DNA of 64,000 bases. Origin: Cytophagaceae bacterium (GTDB lineage: Bacteria; Bacteroidota; Bacteroidia; Cytophagales; Spirosomataceae). Numbering within the stretch: the first letter of the stretch is position 1; the number at the start of each line of letters is the position of its first letter. Shown here piece after piece: positions 8,149-16,057 of this stretch. The stretch lies in assembly GCA_947460975.1 (NCBI GenBank), contig CANHGO010000003.1, positions 112,517 through 176,516 of the forward strand. Reading direction: 5' to 3'. The notes below the pieces were generated by a model that saw nothing but the letters and a program-made list of their open reading frames with translations, had not been told where the DNA came from and made no database searches. The translations under genes and the position numbers were made by a program.

Positions 8149-9216
8149 CTAAATTCGTTCTAATTTAATAGGATACGTTTTTTGAGACGCCCACTGAGGC
8201 ACATAAATATTATGGTCCGAATCTGCATACACATCGTGTGGATGGATAAACACTTTGTTTTCATCCTCCTTATATTGTCTCTGTAAAACGCCATTTTTAT
8301 AGATAGGATCTGATCCACCAGGGGTAGAAACAACCTTCATGTTTTTGTCTAAAATTTGCACATATCCTGAGCCAGCCCACGATCCATCCGTGCTTCTAAA
8401 ACAAGCGGCAATGATGTAGTCGCCATGTAAAACAGGCCGACAAACAAATGAACCTGGAAGGTGGTAACGCGTGATGAATTTACCGTCTAATGTGAACCTT
8501 TTTAAGCTGTTGTTCACTCGGTCTGTGATCAATAAAGTCCAATTGTTTGGATCACGTGTATCGACTAACACACCATGGCAGCAATTGAATTTATCGTCCG
8601 CATATTCACTGGTTTTTCCACCAAAATGACGAATATAGCGGCCTTTTGAATCGTATTGTGTGATGTAATTCGCTCCGTAACCGTCAGCTACATAAATGTC
8701 TCCGTTCTTAGGATTGACCGCAGTTTCAGTTGGAACAAATTGGTTTGGATGATCGTAAACACCTGTTTCCTTCGGGTATTCAATTTTAAATATTTCTTTT
8801 CCTTTTAAATCTGTTTTGATTACTTGGTGGCGGGTATTGTCGCAAATCAATAAAAACTGCTCGCCCCCTTCATTCAAAATGGTTAAGCCGTGAGCACCCG
8901 GATATGAATGTCCCCAAGTCTCTAATAATTTACCTGATTTATCGTAAATGATGACGTTATTTCTGACTTCGTTGGTCAATAAAATCAATCGGCCTTTTGC
9001 ATCTTCCACCATTTCATGGCAATCGTTCACTGGGTTTTTGCCAGCGTCTAAGATACCCCAATTGGGTACTACTTTGTATTTGAAATTTCCATGTCCAAGG
9101 ACAATTTCTCCGGCTTTTGGGGCAATTTTTTTCATAGGGGTTGAGGTTAAAAGCGATCCGCCAATAAGCGCTGAACTTGTTTTCAAGAAGTCTCTGCGCG
9201 GTAAATGCTCGTTCAT
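8149..9216 (-). CDS. Tat-secreted beta-propeller (NHL/6-bladed) protein
   Basis: A 355-residue protein with a twin-arginine signal (P-R-R-D-F-L-K, residues 6-12, then SALIGGSLL). The mature part has repeated strand patterns typical of six-bladed NHL-type propellers: GRLILLTNEVRNNVIIYD, GEQFLLICDNTRHQVIKTD, GDIYVADGYGANYITQYD, WTLLITDRVNNSLKRF and HNIYVPQWA. The Asp/His-rich loops (PHDVYAD, NCCHGVLVD) could bind metal. Export by Tat implies folding in the cytoplasm, often with a cofactor. It follows the PSD1 gene after 47 bases and is followed by the cytochrome gene after five. It may be an extracellular lyase, lactonase or binding scaffold; no enzyme activity can be assigned. Confidence 0.75.
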   Translation of the reverse strand: MNEHLPRRDFLKTSSALIGGSLLTSTPMKKIAPKAGEIVLGHGNFKYKVVPNWGILDAGKNPVNDCHEMVEDAKGRLILLTNEVRNNVIIYDKSGKLLETWGHSYPGAHGLTILNEGGEQFLLICDNTRHQVIKTDLKGKEIFKIEYPKETGVYDHPNQFVPTETAVNPKNGDIYVADGYGANYITQYDSKGRYIRHFGGKTSEYADDKFNCCHGVLVDTRDPNNWTLLITDRVNNSLKRFTLDGKFITRYHLPGSFVCRPVLHGDYIIAACFRSTDGSWAGSGYVQILDKNMKVVSTPGGSDPIYKNGVLQRQYKEDENKVFIHPHDVYADSDHNIYVPQWASQKTYPIKLERI

Positions 9217-9263
9217 AATGAATTAGGTTTATTTGTAAGGTCTAAATTAATCAAATATGTTGA

Positions 9264-12044
9264 TTATGGTTTATTTATACTTTCATCAATATTAAATAAT
9301 GCATTTGCCACCATAGTTTTGGCCACCAAAATAGCCGGGTCTTTAGGTACATTATTGTCAGGGCAAAGTTTTAAAAAGGCCAAAGTCTCCTTGTTATTCT
9401 TTGAATAGTAGGCCAGCATATTCGCATAAAAAGCATTTAATTTGGCCAATTTATTTTCCGAAATAGGCTTTCCAAATAAATCTAAATACCCTTTTTTAAT
9501 AAATTCAGCGCCAGTGATTGGATACTTACGCGCAAAAAATTGGGATGCTTCGATGAACACCGGATCATTTAACGTGTTCAAAGCCTGCATGGGAGTATTC
9601 GTCCTGATTCTTCGAGAAAGACAAACATCTCGAGTCCCGGCGTCAAACGAAACCATCGTCGGATAGGGACTACTTCTCCGCCAGTATGTATAAAGCGATC
9701 TGCGCCATTGGTCTTCTCCATCACTCTTTTTCCATTGCATCCCACTATATGGGGCATTCCAAATACCATCGGGTTGGTCTGGCATGACACTCGCTCCCCC
9801 CAATTTAGTGGATAATATTCCTGACCAAAGCAGCGCTTGGTCACGCAATTGTTCTGGGTTCAATCGAATTCTTGGGCCCCGAGTGATGTAGCGATTGTAT
9901 GGATCTTTCTCACGCACCTTTTCCGAAACTATGGAGGATTGTTGGTAACTCGCAGACATCACGATGTATTTCAACAACTCTTTCGGTTGGTACTTAAATG
10001 TATATTGAAATTGATACGCCAAATGATCTAATAAACCTTGGTTTACAGGGGTCAGGCCTTGGCTGCCTAAGTCCTCTAAAGTTTCTACAATTCCAGTACC
10101 AAACAACTGCTCCCAAAAACGATTCACCGCCACTCTGGCTGTCAATGGATTCTCTTTTCCACCCATCCATTCGGCTAATTCTAAGCGATTTGAAACTGGT
10201 TTTTTACTAAACAAAGCTGGAATTCCCCGCGTCACTTCTTGGCCTTGATTTAGCCACGAGCCTCGGTTAAATAGTCGGGTAGGCCTAGTAAATTCCACGG
10301 GATTTTCTAATATAACGGGTGTCGTCGTTTCTGGCGATGCGGAAATAATTTGATACGCAATTTTTTGAAAATCAGTCGGTTTTAAATTGGCCGGGACCTC
10401 GGGGATCATCATCCAAAAACCGATCGAAGCCGTGTTTTGATCTGGCTTTGTTTTAGCATTTTTAAACTCCCAAACTAAGTCTTGTTTTCCAGCTAAGGAA
10501 GAAATTTTATAGAAAGCATAAGCCCAACCTTTAACCCATGTGCCCTTAGGTTTAGCATATTTTTCTTGTAGGGTTGTGTCTAATTTTAAGCGGGCAACAA
10601 TGGGCCCCGAATTAGTTCCTTGGCGAATGGTAATATAGGTAGGTGCTGGGCCAGAGTTTTTACAAGCAATCATTAAGTTTGTTTTTCCCATTAATGGCAC
10701 GGCTTTAAATCGGACCGATCCTCCATTTCTTACGGCCAAATATTTGTTATCTGATAGAGCCCCGTTGACAAATTGGTCTGCCCAATGGGGGTGAATTTTA
10801 GGTTCTACAAAACGTAAGGTTTGAGTCCACTCCTTTTGTATTTGCTTCGGCTGAGTTAATAAATAATTCTTTAAACTATCCAATTTTCCTTGATCTTGCT
10901 GCTTAAAATGGCGATAATTAGGCGAATCGTCGGGGATATCCTCGTCCCGCGAATTATTAAAGAAGGCCATGAACTTATAATATTCTTCGTGGCGAATGGG
11001 ATCGTAAGGATGTGAATGACATTGCACACAACCAAAACTTGTTCCCTGCAACACTTCCCAAGTGGTATTTACTCGATCTAAAATGGCTGCAGTTCTAAAT
11101 TCCTCATCTTCGGTTCCTCCTTCGTCATTGTTGGTTGTATTCCGATGAAAAGCCGTGGCAACATAATCGGATTCGGTGGGATTTGGCAATAGGTCGCCGG
11201 CCAATTGCTCTTTTAAAAATAGGTTGTAAGGTTTATTTTGATTGAAGGCGGAGATGACATAATCGCGGTATTTCCAAATGGTTCGCGCATCGTCTTTTTC
11301 ATATCCTTTGGTGTCGGCATACCGTGCTAAATCCATCCACATCGACGCCCATTTTTCACCAAAATGTTGGGATTTTAATAATTTATCGACTTGCTTTTCA
11401 TAGGCATTGTTTGACGCATCAGCCTCAAATTCTTGATATTCTGCTGGCGTGGGTGGCAATCCAGTTAGATCTAAATAAAGCCTGCGTAGTAAATCTGGTT
11501 TTGATGCTTTTTCGGCGTGGCCTAAGCCTTGTTTTTTTTGTTCTGCGGCTACAAAATAGTCGATGTCATTAGCTTCCCAGCCCGATTTAATTCCAATGAA
11601 TGCGAGGGTTCTACTCCACCAATTGCCATTTGGAATGGAAGGCTCTTTAAGGGGCTGGTATGCCCAATGTTCTCCCCAACGTGCACCTTCTTTGACCCAG
11701 GTGGTTAAAATATCGACCTCATCTTTTGTCAATGAAGGCCTTTGATAAGGCATTTTTTCCTCTGGATTTTTGGAATGCAATCGCTGAATGAAACTCGAGT
11801 TTTCCGGTTGGCCCGGAATGATAGCCGGCTTCCCCGACTTCGTTTTGCCCAAAGCCTCTTCTTGGAAAAGTAGGCTAAATCCACCTTGTTTTTTCACACC
11901 GCCATGGCATGAAATACAGTTTTTATTGATGATAGGTTTGACCTGTGTGCTATAATCGATGGTGTAGCTTGGCCCAGAGCCCATTTGGAAAAAAGTCCAA
12001 ATCCCTCCTAATATCACAGCCCCAAAAAGAATGAATGCTTTCAT
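9264..12044 (-). CDS. PSD1 / planctomycete cytochrome protein (PSCyt1-DUF1549-DUF1553)
   Basis: A 926-residue protein with an N-terminal membrane anchor or uncleaved signal (residues 3-20). It has a PSCyt1 cytochrome domain with heme motif C43-I-S-C46-H47, a DUF1549 domain from about 160 to 370 that contains a second C339-V-Q-C-H343 motif, a beta-rich middle part (about 400-590) and a DUF1553 domain from about 610 to 890 (SNRLELAEWM, NPLTARVAVNRFWEQLFG, LRDQALLWSG). Proteins of this type are abundant in Planctomycetes, usually next to a DUF1501 gene as here (three bases apart), and their function is unknown. The two CxxCH motifs indicate covalent heme and an extracytoplasmic redox role, which is inference. 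Confidence 0.88.
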   Translation of the reverse strand: MKAFILFGAVILGGIWTFFQMGSGPSYTIDYSTQVKPIINKNCISCHGGVKKQGGFSLLFQEEALGKTKSGKPAIIPGQPENSSFIQRLHSKNPEEKMPYQRPSLTKDEVDILTTWVKEGARWGEHWAYQPLKEPSIPNGNWWSRTLAFIGIKSGWEANDIDYFVAAEQKKQGLGHAEKASKPDLLRRLYLDLTGLPPTPAEYQEFEADASNNAYEKQVDKLLKSQHFGEKWASMWMDLARYADTKGYEKDDARTIWKYRDYVISAFNQNKPYNLFLKEQLAGDLLPNPTESDYVATAFHRNTTNNDEGGTEDEEFRTAAILDRVNTTWEVLQGTSFGCVQCHSHPYDPIRHEEYYKFMAFFNNSRDEDIPDDSPNYRHFKQQDQGKLDSLKNYLLTQPKQIQKEWTQTLRFVEPKIHPHWADQFVNGALSDNKYLAVRNGGSVRFKAVPLMGKTNLMIACKNSGPAPTYITIRQGTNSGPIVARLKLDTTLQEKYAKPKGTWVKGWAYAFYKISSLAGKQDLVWEFKNAKTKPDQNTASIGFWMMIPEVPANLKPTDFQKIAYQIISASPETTTPVILENPVEFTRPTRLFNRGSWLNQGQEVTRGIPALFSKKPVSNRLELAEWMGGKENPLTARVAVNRFWEQLFGTGIVETLEDLGSQGLTPVNQGLLDHLAYQFQYTFKYQPKELLKYIVMSASYQQSSIVSEKVREKDPYNRYITRGPRIRLNPEQLRDQALLWSGILSTKLGGASVMPDQPDGIWNAPYSGMQWKKSDGEDQWRRSLYTYWRRSSPYPTMVSFDAGTRDVCLSRRIRTNTPMQALNTLNDPVFIEASQFFARKYPITGAEFIKKGYLDLFGKPISENKLAKLNAFYANMLAYYSKNNKETLAFLKLCPDNNVPKDPAILVAKTMVANALFNIDESINKP

Positions 12045-12047
12045 AAT

Positions 12048-13508
12048 TTAGGTCAAAATGGGTTTAATAACTTTACCATATACATCGGTCAATCGGAAAT
12101 TTCTTCCTTGGAATGGAAATGTAAACTCCTCATGATTAAATCCAAGGCAATGTAAAATAGTCGCCTGAAGGTCATAAATGGATGTTTTTCCATTGACCGT
12201 CGCATAGCCCAGTTCATCCGTTTCCCCAAAACTAAATCCAGGTTTTATTCCTCCACCCGCTAGCCACATCGTGAATGCGTCTGTATGATGGTCGCGACCA
12301 AAATAGTCTTGAGTCTTTCCTTCTCGGTTTTCTTGCATCGGTGTGCGTCCAAATTCCCCGCCCCAAACGACCAAGGTTTCATCCAATAAACCTCTTTGTT
12401 CTAAGTCGATGAGCAGAGCTGAAATCGCGCGATCTGTTTCTAAACATTTTTGATGCAATCCGTAGTCGACCGATCCGCTTTTACTCGTTCCGTGTGAATC
12501 CCAACCCCAATCAAATAATTGGACAAATCGCACTCCTTGCTCGACCATTTTGCGGGCGAGTAAGCAGTTGTTGGCAAATGCCTCTTCCCCCGGTTTGGTT
12601 CCATACAATTGATGGATGTATTCAGGCTCCTTGCTGATGTCCATGACTTCGGGCACCGAGCTTTGCATTTTATAGGCCATCTCATATTGGGCAATTCTTG
12701 CCACCGTTTCTGGGTCGCCAAATTCCTTAAACGTCTCTTCGTTGACCGAATTGATTGCGTCAATGCTTGCTTTTCGAATATCAGCATTCACCCCATCGGG
12801 GTTTTGAATGAACAACACAGGTTCGCCGGCGGATCTACATTGGACGCCTTGGTATACGGAAGGGAGGAAGCCACTTCCCCAGGCCGACTTCCCCGCGTCG
12901 GGGTTTTTGCCGCCTGAAGCGAGGACCATAAATCCGGGTAAATTTTCATTTTCAGAGCCTAGGCCATAGGAAACCCATGAACCTAAAGAGGGCCGACCTA
13001 ATCTCGCCGAACCCGTGTGCATGAGCAATTGGGCCGGCGCATGGTTAAACTGATCCGTGTACATCCCCTTTAAGAAGGTTATTTTATCGGATTGAGTGGC
13101 CAAATGGGGCATGTGGTCGGATATCCAATGTCCTGATTTTCCGTGTTGGGCAAATTTAGCTTTGGGCCCCAATAAATTAGGGATGCCTCGAATGAAGGCA
13201 AATTTCTTTCCCTCGATCAATTCTTTGGGACATTCTTTTCCGTCAAATTTGGCTAATACCGGTTTATAATCGAACAGTTCCAGTTGGGAAGGCGCCCCAG
13301 CCATGTGCAAAAAGATAACCGATTTTGCTTTGCCAAAATGGGGAGGAATTTTAAATGCTGAGTTTTGTGGCTTGCTAGAAGTCTGGCAGTTCCAAAGGGC
13401 AGATCCCAAAGCAAGGGAACCAATACCCGTACCTAGAGTATTTAAAAAATGCCTTCTAGTCGCTAAAATAGCTTCGTTTTCAATAGCCTCTTTAAATATT
13501 TTTTCCAT
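12048..13508 (-). CDS. DUF1501 protein with Tat-like signal
   Basis: A 486-residue DUF1501 family protein. The N-terminus has T-R-R-H-F-L-N followed by a glycine/alanine-rich hydrophobic stretch (residues 17-38), typical of Tat export. The fold is related to the alkaline phosphatase/sulfatase superfamily; visible candidate metal residues are FLHMAGAPSQLELFD near 66-80, D-W-G-W-D-S-H-G near 334-341, W-G-G-E-F-G-R-T-P near 383-391 and G-R-D-H-H near 404-408. No catalytic Cys/Ser motif of sulfatases is seen. DUF1501 genes almost always pair with PSD1-type genes; here they are three bases apart and follow the MFS gene by five. A hydrolase acting together with the PSD1 protein is plausible but unproven. 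Confidence 0.87.
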   Translation of the reverse strand: MEKIFKEAIENEAILATRRHFLNTLGTGIGSLALGSALWNCQTSSKPQNSAFKIPPHFGKAKSVIFLHMAGAPSQLELFDYKPVLAKFDGKECPKELIEGKKFAFIRGIPNLLGPKAKFAQHGKSGHWISDHMPHLATQSDKITFLKGMYTDQFNHAPAQLLMHTGSARLGRPSLGSWVSYGLGSENENLPGFMVLASGGKNPDAGKSAWGSGFLPSVYQGVQCRSAGEPVLFIQNPDGVNADIRKASIDAINSVNEETFKEFGDPETVARIAQYEMAYKMQSSVPEVMDISKEPEYIHQLYGTKPGEEAFANNCLLARKMVEQGVRFVQLFDWGWDSHGTSKSGSVDYGLHQKCLETDRAISALLIDLEQRGLLDETLVVWGGEFGRTPMQENREGKTQDYFGRDHHTDAFTMWLAGGGIKPGFSFGETDELGYATVNGKTSIYDLQATILHCLGFNHEEFTFPFQGRNFRLTDVYGKVIKPILT

Positions 13509-13513
13509 AGCAA

Positions 13514-14884
13514 TTAATCCATGATGGGTCTACCTTTTGTTTCTGGCAAATATATGATACCTACAATTACCGTGATCGCAGCCAAGGTGATGGGGTAAAA
13601 AATTCCGGCAAAATTGGAATGTGTGACGGCACCTAACCAGGTGGCTACGAAGGGAGCGCAACCTCCAAAAACGCCATTGGCAAAATGATAGGGGATAGAC
13701 AACGAGGTATAGCGAATTTTGGTGGGGAATAGTTCCACTAAAAATGCGGCAATCGGGCCATAGGCCATCGCGGCAAAAGTCACTAATAAACAGCAAATAA
13801 ACGCGAGTTCTATTTTACCCCAGTTGGTCAGCAGCACCGCCCCATTCACCATCGTTCCTTCTTTGCCCACAATATCAGACATCCAAGCAAACAAGGGATA
13901 ATAAAAAATAGCGGCTAGGGCCATACCGCCTAACATAATAACTTTTCGGCCCACGCGATCTGAAAGTGAACCAAACACGACAAATAATGGCGTTCCCACG
14001 ACCAAGGAAGCGGCAATCACTAAATTGGTCGTGACAAAGTCGACCTGCAGTATTTTATTAATGAATATTTGCGCGTAGAACTGACCTGTATGCCAAACGA
14101 CTCCCTGGCCTATGATGGCCCCAAACATCGCAATCAGCATTAATCGGCGGTTTTCTTTCGAAGCAAATGCCTCCTTCAATGGATTTTTAGATAGTCCGCC
14201 TTCCGCTTTTAATTTTGCGAATAAAGGCGATTCATGCATATTTCTACGAATAAAATAGGAGACCACGACTAAAATTCCCGAGAGGGCAAAGGGAATGCGC
14301 CAACCCCATTCTTTAAATTCCGCATCGCCAATGATATTTTGGCAAACCAAAACCACAATGATGCTGACAAAAAAACCTAAGGTTGCCGTAGTTTGAATGT
14401 AGGCTGTGTATTTTCCTCGGTGTGCATCTGGCGCATATTCAGCGACATATGTGGCGGCGCCTCCATATTCACCCCCTAATGCTAAGCCTTGGATGATACG
14501 CAAGAATAATAAGATGGCAGGAGCTACTAGGCCGATTTGAGAATAGGAGGGAATGAATGCAATGGCAAACGTGGATCCTCCCATTAATAATAAGGTTAAC
14601 AAAAAGGTATATTTTCTGCCGATTCGGTCTCCCAGGCGTCCAAAGATGACTCCTCCAAAAGGCCTTGCGATAAATCCAGCCCCAAATGCCGCTAACGTGG
14701 ATAAAAAGGCGGCCGTTGGGTCATCTTTAGGAAAAAATGACAAAGAAATAATAGCTGATAAAGAACCAAAAATATAAAAGTCATACCATTCAATCACCGT
14801 TCCTACGGAGGAGGCAATAATGACTTGCCATAGTTTTTGAACAGGTATTTTATTATTATCGAATTCAGGATTCGAAGTGGGCAT
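13514..14884 (-). CDS. MFS transporter, metabolite:H+ symporter type
   Basis: A 456-residue, 12-helix major facilitator protein. Family marks are the conserved loop 2-3 motif (FGRLGDRIGRK, about residues 80-90), its repeat in loop 8-9 (GSLSDRVGRK), and the N-terminal W-Y-D-F-Y-I-F segment typical of the metabolite:H+ symporter group that includes ProP, KgtP and ShiA. It sits in the inner membrane and would take up a small organic acid, osmolyte or similar compound by proton symport. It is the first gene of the minus-strand run with the DUF1501, PSD1, propeller and cytochrome genes, so it probably imports the product of that secreted pathway. The substrate cannot be read from the sequence. Confidence 0.85.
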   Translation of the reverse strand: MPTSNPEFDNNKIPVQKLWQVIIASSVGTVIEWYDFYIFGSLSAIISLSFFPKDDPTAAFLSTLAAFGAGFIARPFGGVIFGRLGDRIGRKYTFLLTLLLMGGSTFAIAFIPSYSQIGLVAPAILLFLRIIQGLALGGEYGGAATYVAEYAPDAHRGKYTAYIQTTATLGFFVSIIVVLVCQNIIGDAEFKEWGWRIPFALSGILVVVSYFIRRNMHESPLFAKLKAEGGLSKNPLKEAFASKENRRLMLIAMFGAIIGQGVVWHTGQFYAQIFINKILQVDFVTTNLVIAASLVVGTPLFVVFGSLSDRVGRKVIMLGGMALAAIFYYPLFAWMSDIVGKEGTMVNGAVLLTNWGKIELAFICCLLVTFAAMAYGPIAAFLVELFPTKIRYTSLSIPYHFANGVFGGCAPFVATWLGAVTHSNFAGIFYPITLAAITVIVGIIYLPETKGRPIMD

Positions 14885-14907
14885 ACGTGACAGGTTTAGA
14901 AAGATGA

Positions 14908-14938
14908 AATTAGGAAGCGAGGGGGAAAATTCCTAATT
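14908..14938. repeat. Inverted repeat in the 5' leader of the MFS-DUF1501 operon
   Basis: AATTAGGAA (14908-14916) is the exact reverse complement of TTCCTAATT (14930-14938), with a 13-base spacer. It lies 24-54 bases upstream of the MFS start codon on the minus strand. It could be an operator for the divergent LacI-type protein or another regulator, or an RNA hairpin in the leader. Confidence 0.45.
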
Positions 14939-14967
14939 ATTTGCCAACCGTCATACTTAGACTTCCC

Positions 14968-14979
14968 TGATACTTATCA
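14968..14979. repeat. 12-base palindrome-like site, candidate LacI-type operator
   Basis: TGATA-CT-TATCA is a 5-2-5 inverted repeat between the divergent MFS and LacI-type genes. A related half-site, TTGATACA, occurs about 30 bases further on near 15006. Short palindromes near the regulator gene are common operators in this family; assignment is inference. Confidence 0.35.
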
Positions 14980-15051
14980 AATGAATGTAATTTTTTCATC
15001 TAAAATTGATACATTTGATTAGTTAACCAATATAAAAATTCAAGAATTTAG

Positions 15052-15342
15052 ATGGGAAACACTGTTTCAATTAAAGACCTTGCCCGTAAATTCAAGTGTG
15101 CCCCTTCCACTATTTCTCGGGCTTTGAATGATCATCCGATGATCAACATAGACACGAGAAAGACTATTCAGGAATATGCAAACAAAGTGGGGTATCAAAA
15201 AAATACGATATCCCTCAGTTTATTAAATAAGTGTTCAAAGACTTTAGGTGTTATCATTCCCTCCATTTCTCATTATCACGAGACGTCCATTATAGAAGGG
15301 CTTGAGGCTGTTTTACAACCTTGCCAGCTTTTCTTTTTATAG
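15052..15342 (+). pseudogene. LacI-family regulator truncated to its DNA-binding half
   Basis: Only 96 residues, against about 330-345 for the family. Residues 4-57 are a clear LacI helix-turn-helix and hinge (VSIKDLARKFKCAPSTISRALNDHP), followed by the first strand and helix of the sugar-binding domain (KTLGVIIPSISHYHETSIIEGLEAVL), after which it stops. The last residues and stop codon lie in a hairpin with a T-run. Nothing resembling the missing 240 residues is found in the next 100 bases, so this is a deletion product rather than a frameshift. The DNA-binding and dimer-hinge part is intact and could still bind DNA without responding to a ligand. It is divergent from the MFS-DUF1501 operon, its likely old target. 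Confidence 0.75.
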
Positions 15343-15380
15343 CCTGTTTGCATTTCATTTTAGCTTGCAGGCTTTTTTTT
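15341..15380 (+). terminator. Terminator overlapping the stop codon of the LacI-type gene
   Basis: AGCCTG (15341-15346) pairs with CAGGCT (15368-15373), with weaker pairing inside, and seven more T follow. The TAG stop codon (15340-15342) is partly inside the stem, showing that the truncated gene has its own transcript end. Confidence 0.65.
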
Positions 15381-15411
15381 ATAATTAGTCTATAAAAATC
15401 AAGAATCTGAT

Positions 15412-15419
15412 TAAATTTG
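15412..15419 (+). promoter_or_regulatory. Promoter -7 box for the dehydrogenase pair
   Basis: TAAATTTG matches the Bacteroidota -7 consensus TAnnTTTG exactly and lies 22 bases before the start codon at 15442, just after a terminator. No clear TTG element is found 19 bases upstream, so this is a partial match. Confidence 0.4.
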
Positions 15420-15441
15420 TTTTTTATCTAAATAAAATTCT

Positions 15442-16044
15442 ATGTTTAATCGAAGAGAAGCAGTTTCCCGAATAGCCATGATGGTCGGTGGTGCATTTAC
15501 CGCACCTACTTTATTTGCCATGGATGTGAAGGAAAGCGGGAAATTTTTGAATGCAGATGTGTTTTCATTAACAGACGCTCAAAGACAAATAGTGGCTGCC
15601 GTGGCAGAACACATTATCCCTAAAACAAATACAGCTGGCGCAATCGACGCAGGCGTTCCCGCATTTATAGAATTGATGTTGAAGGACTGTTACAAAGCTC
15701 CTGAACATGCCAGTTTCCTAAAGGGCGTGAACGATTTAATGAAAGCTAAATTTTTGTCTCAAAATCAGGATGGCCAAGTGGCTGTTTTGACGCTTTTGGA
15801 ATCGAATACAAAGGACATGATGCGCAGCTATCAACAACGTAGAATGAAGGTGGGTGATAACGTAGACAAGGAAACGTTGGAAGGTGCGAATGGCGTTCCA
15901 TTTTGGCGTTTGATCAAAGAATTGACTCTTTTAGGATACTATACTTCAGAAAAAGGGATAGAGGCATCGTTTGTATACCAACCTATCCCCGGGAAATTTG
16001 AGGCAACCAAATTATTGCCTGGTCAAAAATCATTTCAATATTAA
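15442..16044 (+). CDS. Gluconate 2-dehydrogenase subunit 3-like protein, Tat-like signal
   Basis: A 200-residue protein of the gluconate 2-dehydrogenase subunit 3 family. N-R-R-E-A-V-S-R followed by MMVGGAFTAPTLFAM (residues 3-26) looks like a twin-arginine signal. The mature part has the family pattern LTDAQRQIVAAVAEHIIPKTNTAGAIDAGVPAFIE near residues 38-74. This subunit is known as the small, Tat-signal-bearing partner of membrane FAD dehydrogenases that oxidize sugars or sugar acids in the periplasm. It lies 13 bases before the GMC oxidoreductase, which has no signal of its own and is probably carried out with it. The cytochrome c subunit usual in this complex is not adjacent. Confidence 0.88.
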   Translation: MFNRREAVSRIAMMVGGAFTAPTLFAMDVKESGKFLNADVFSLTDAQRQIVAAVAEHIIPKTNTAGAIDAGVPAFIELMLKDCYKAPEHASFLKGVNDLMKAKFLSQNQDGQVAVLTLLESNTKDMMRSYQQRRMKVGDNVDKETLEGANGVPFWRLIKELTLLGYYTSEKGIEASFVYQPIPGKFEATKLLPGQKSFQY

Positions 16045-16057
16045 TTTTTAGCATAAG

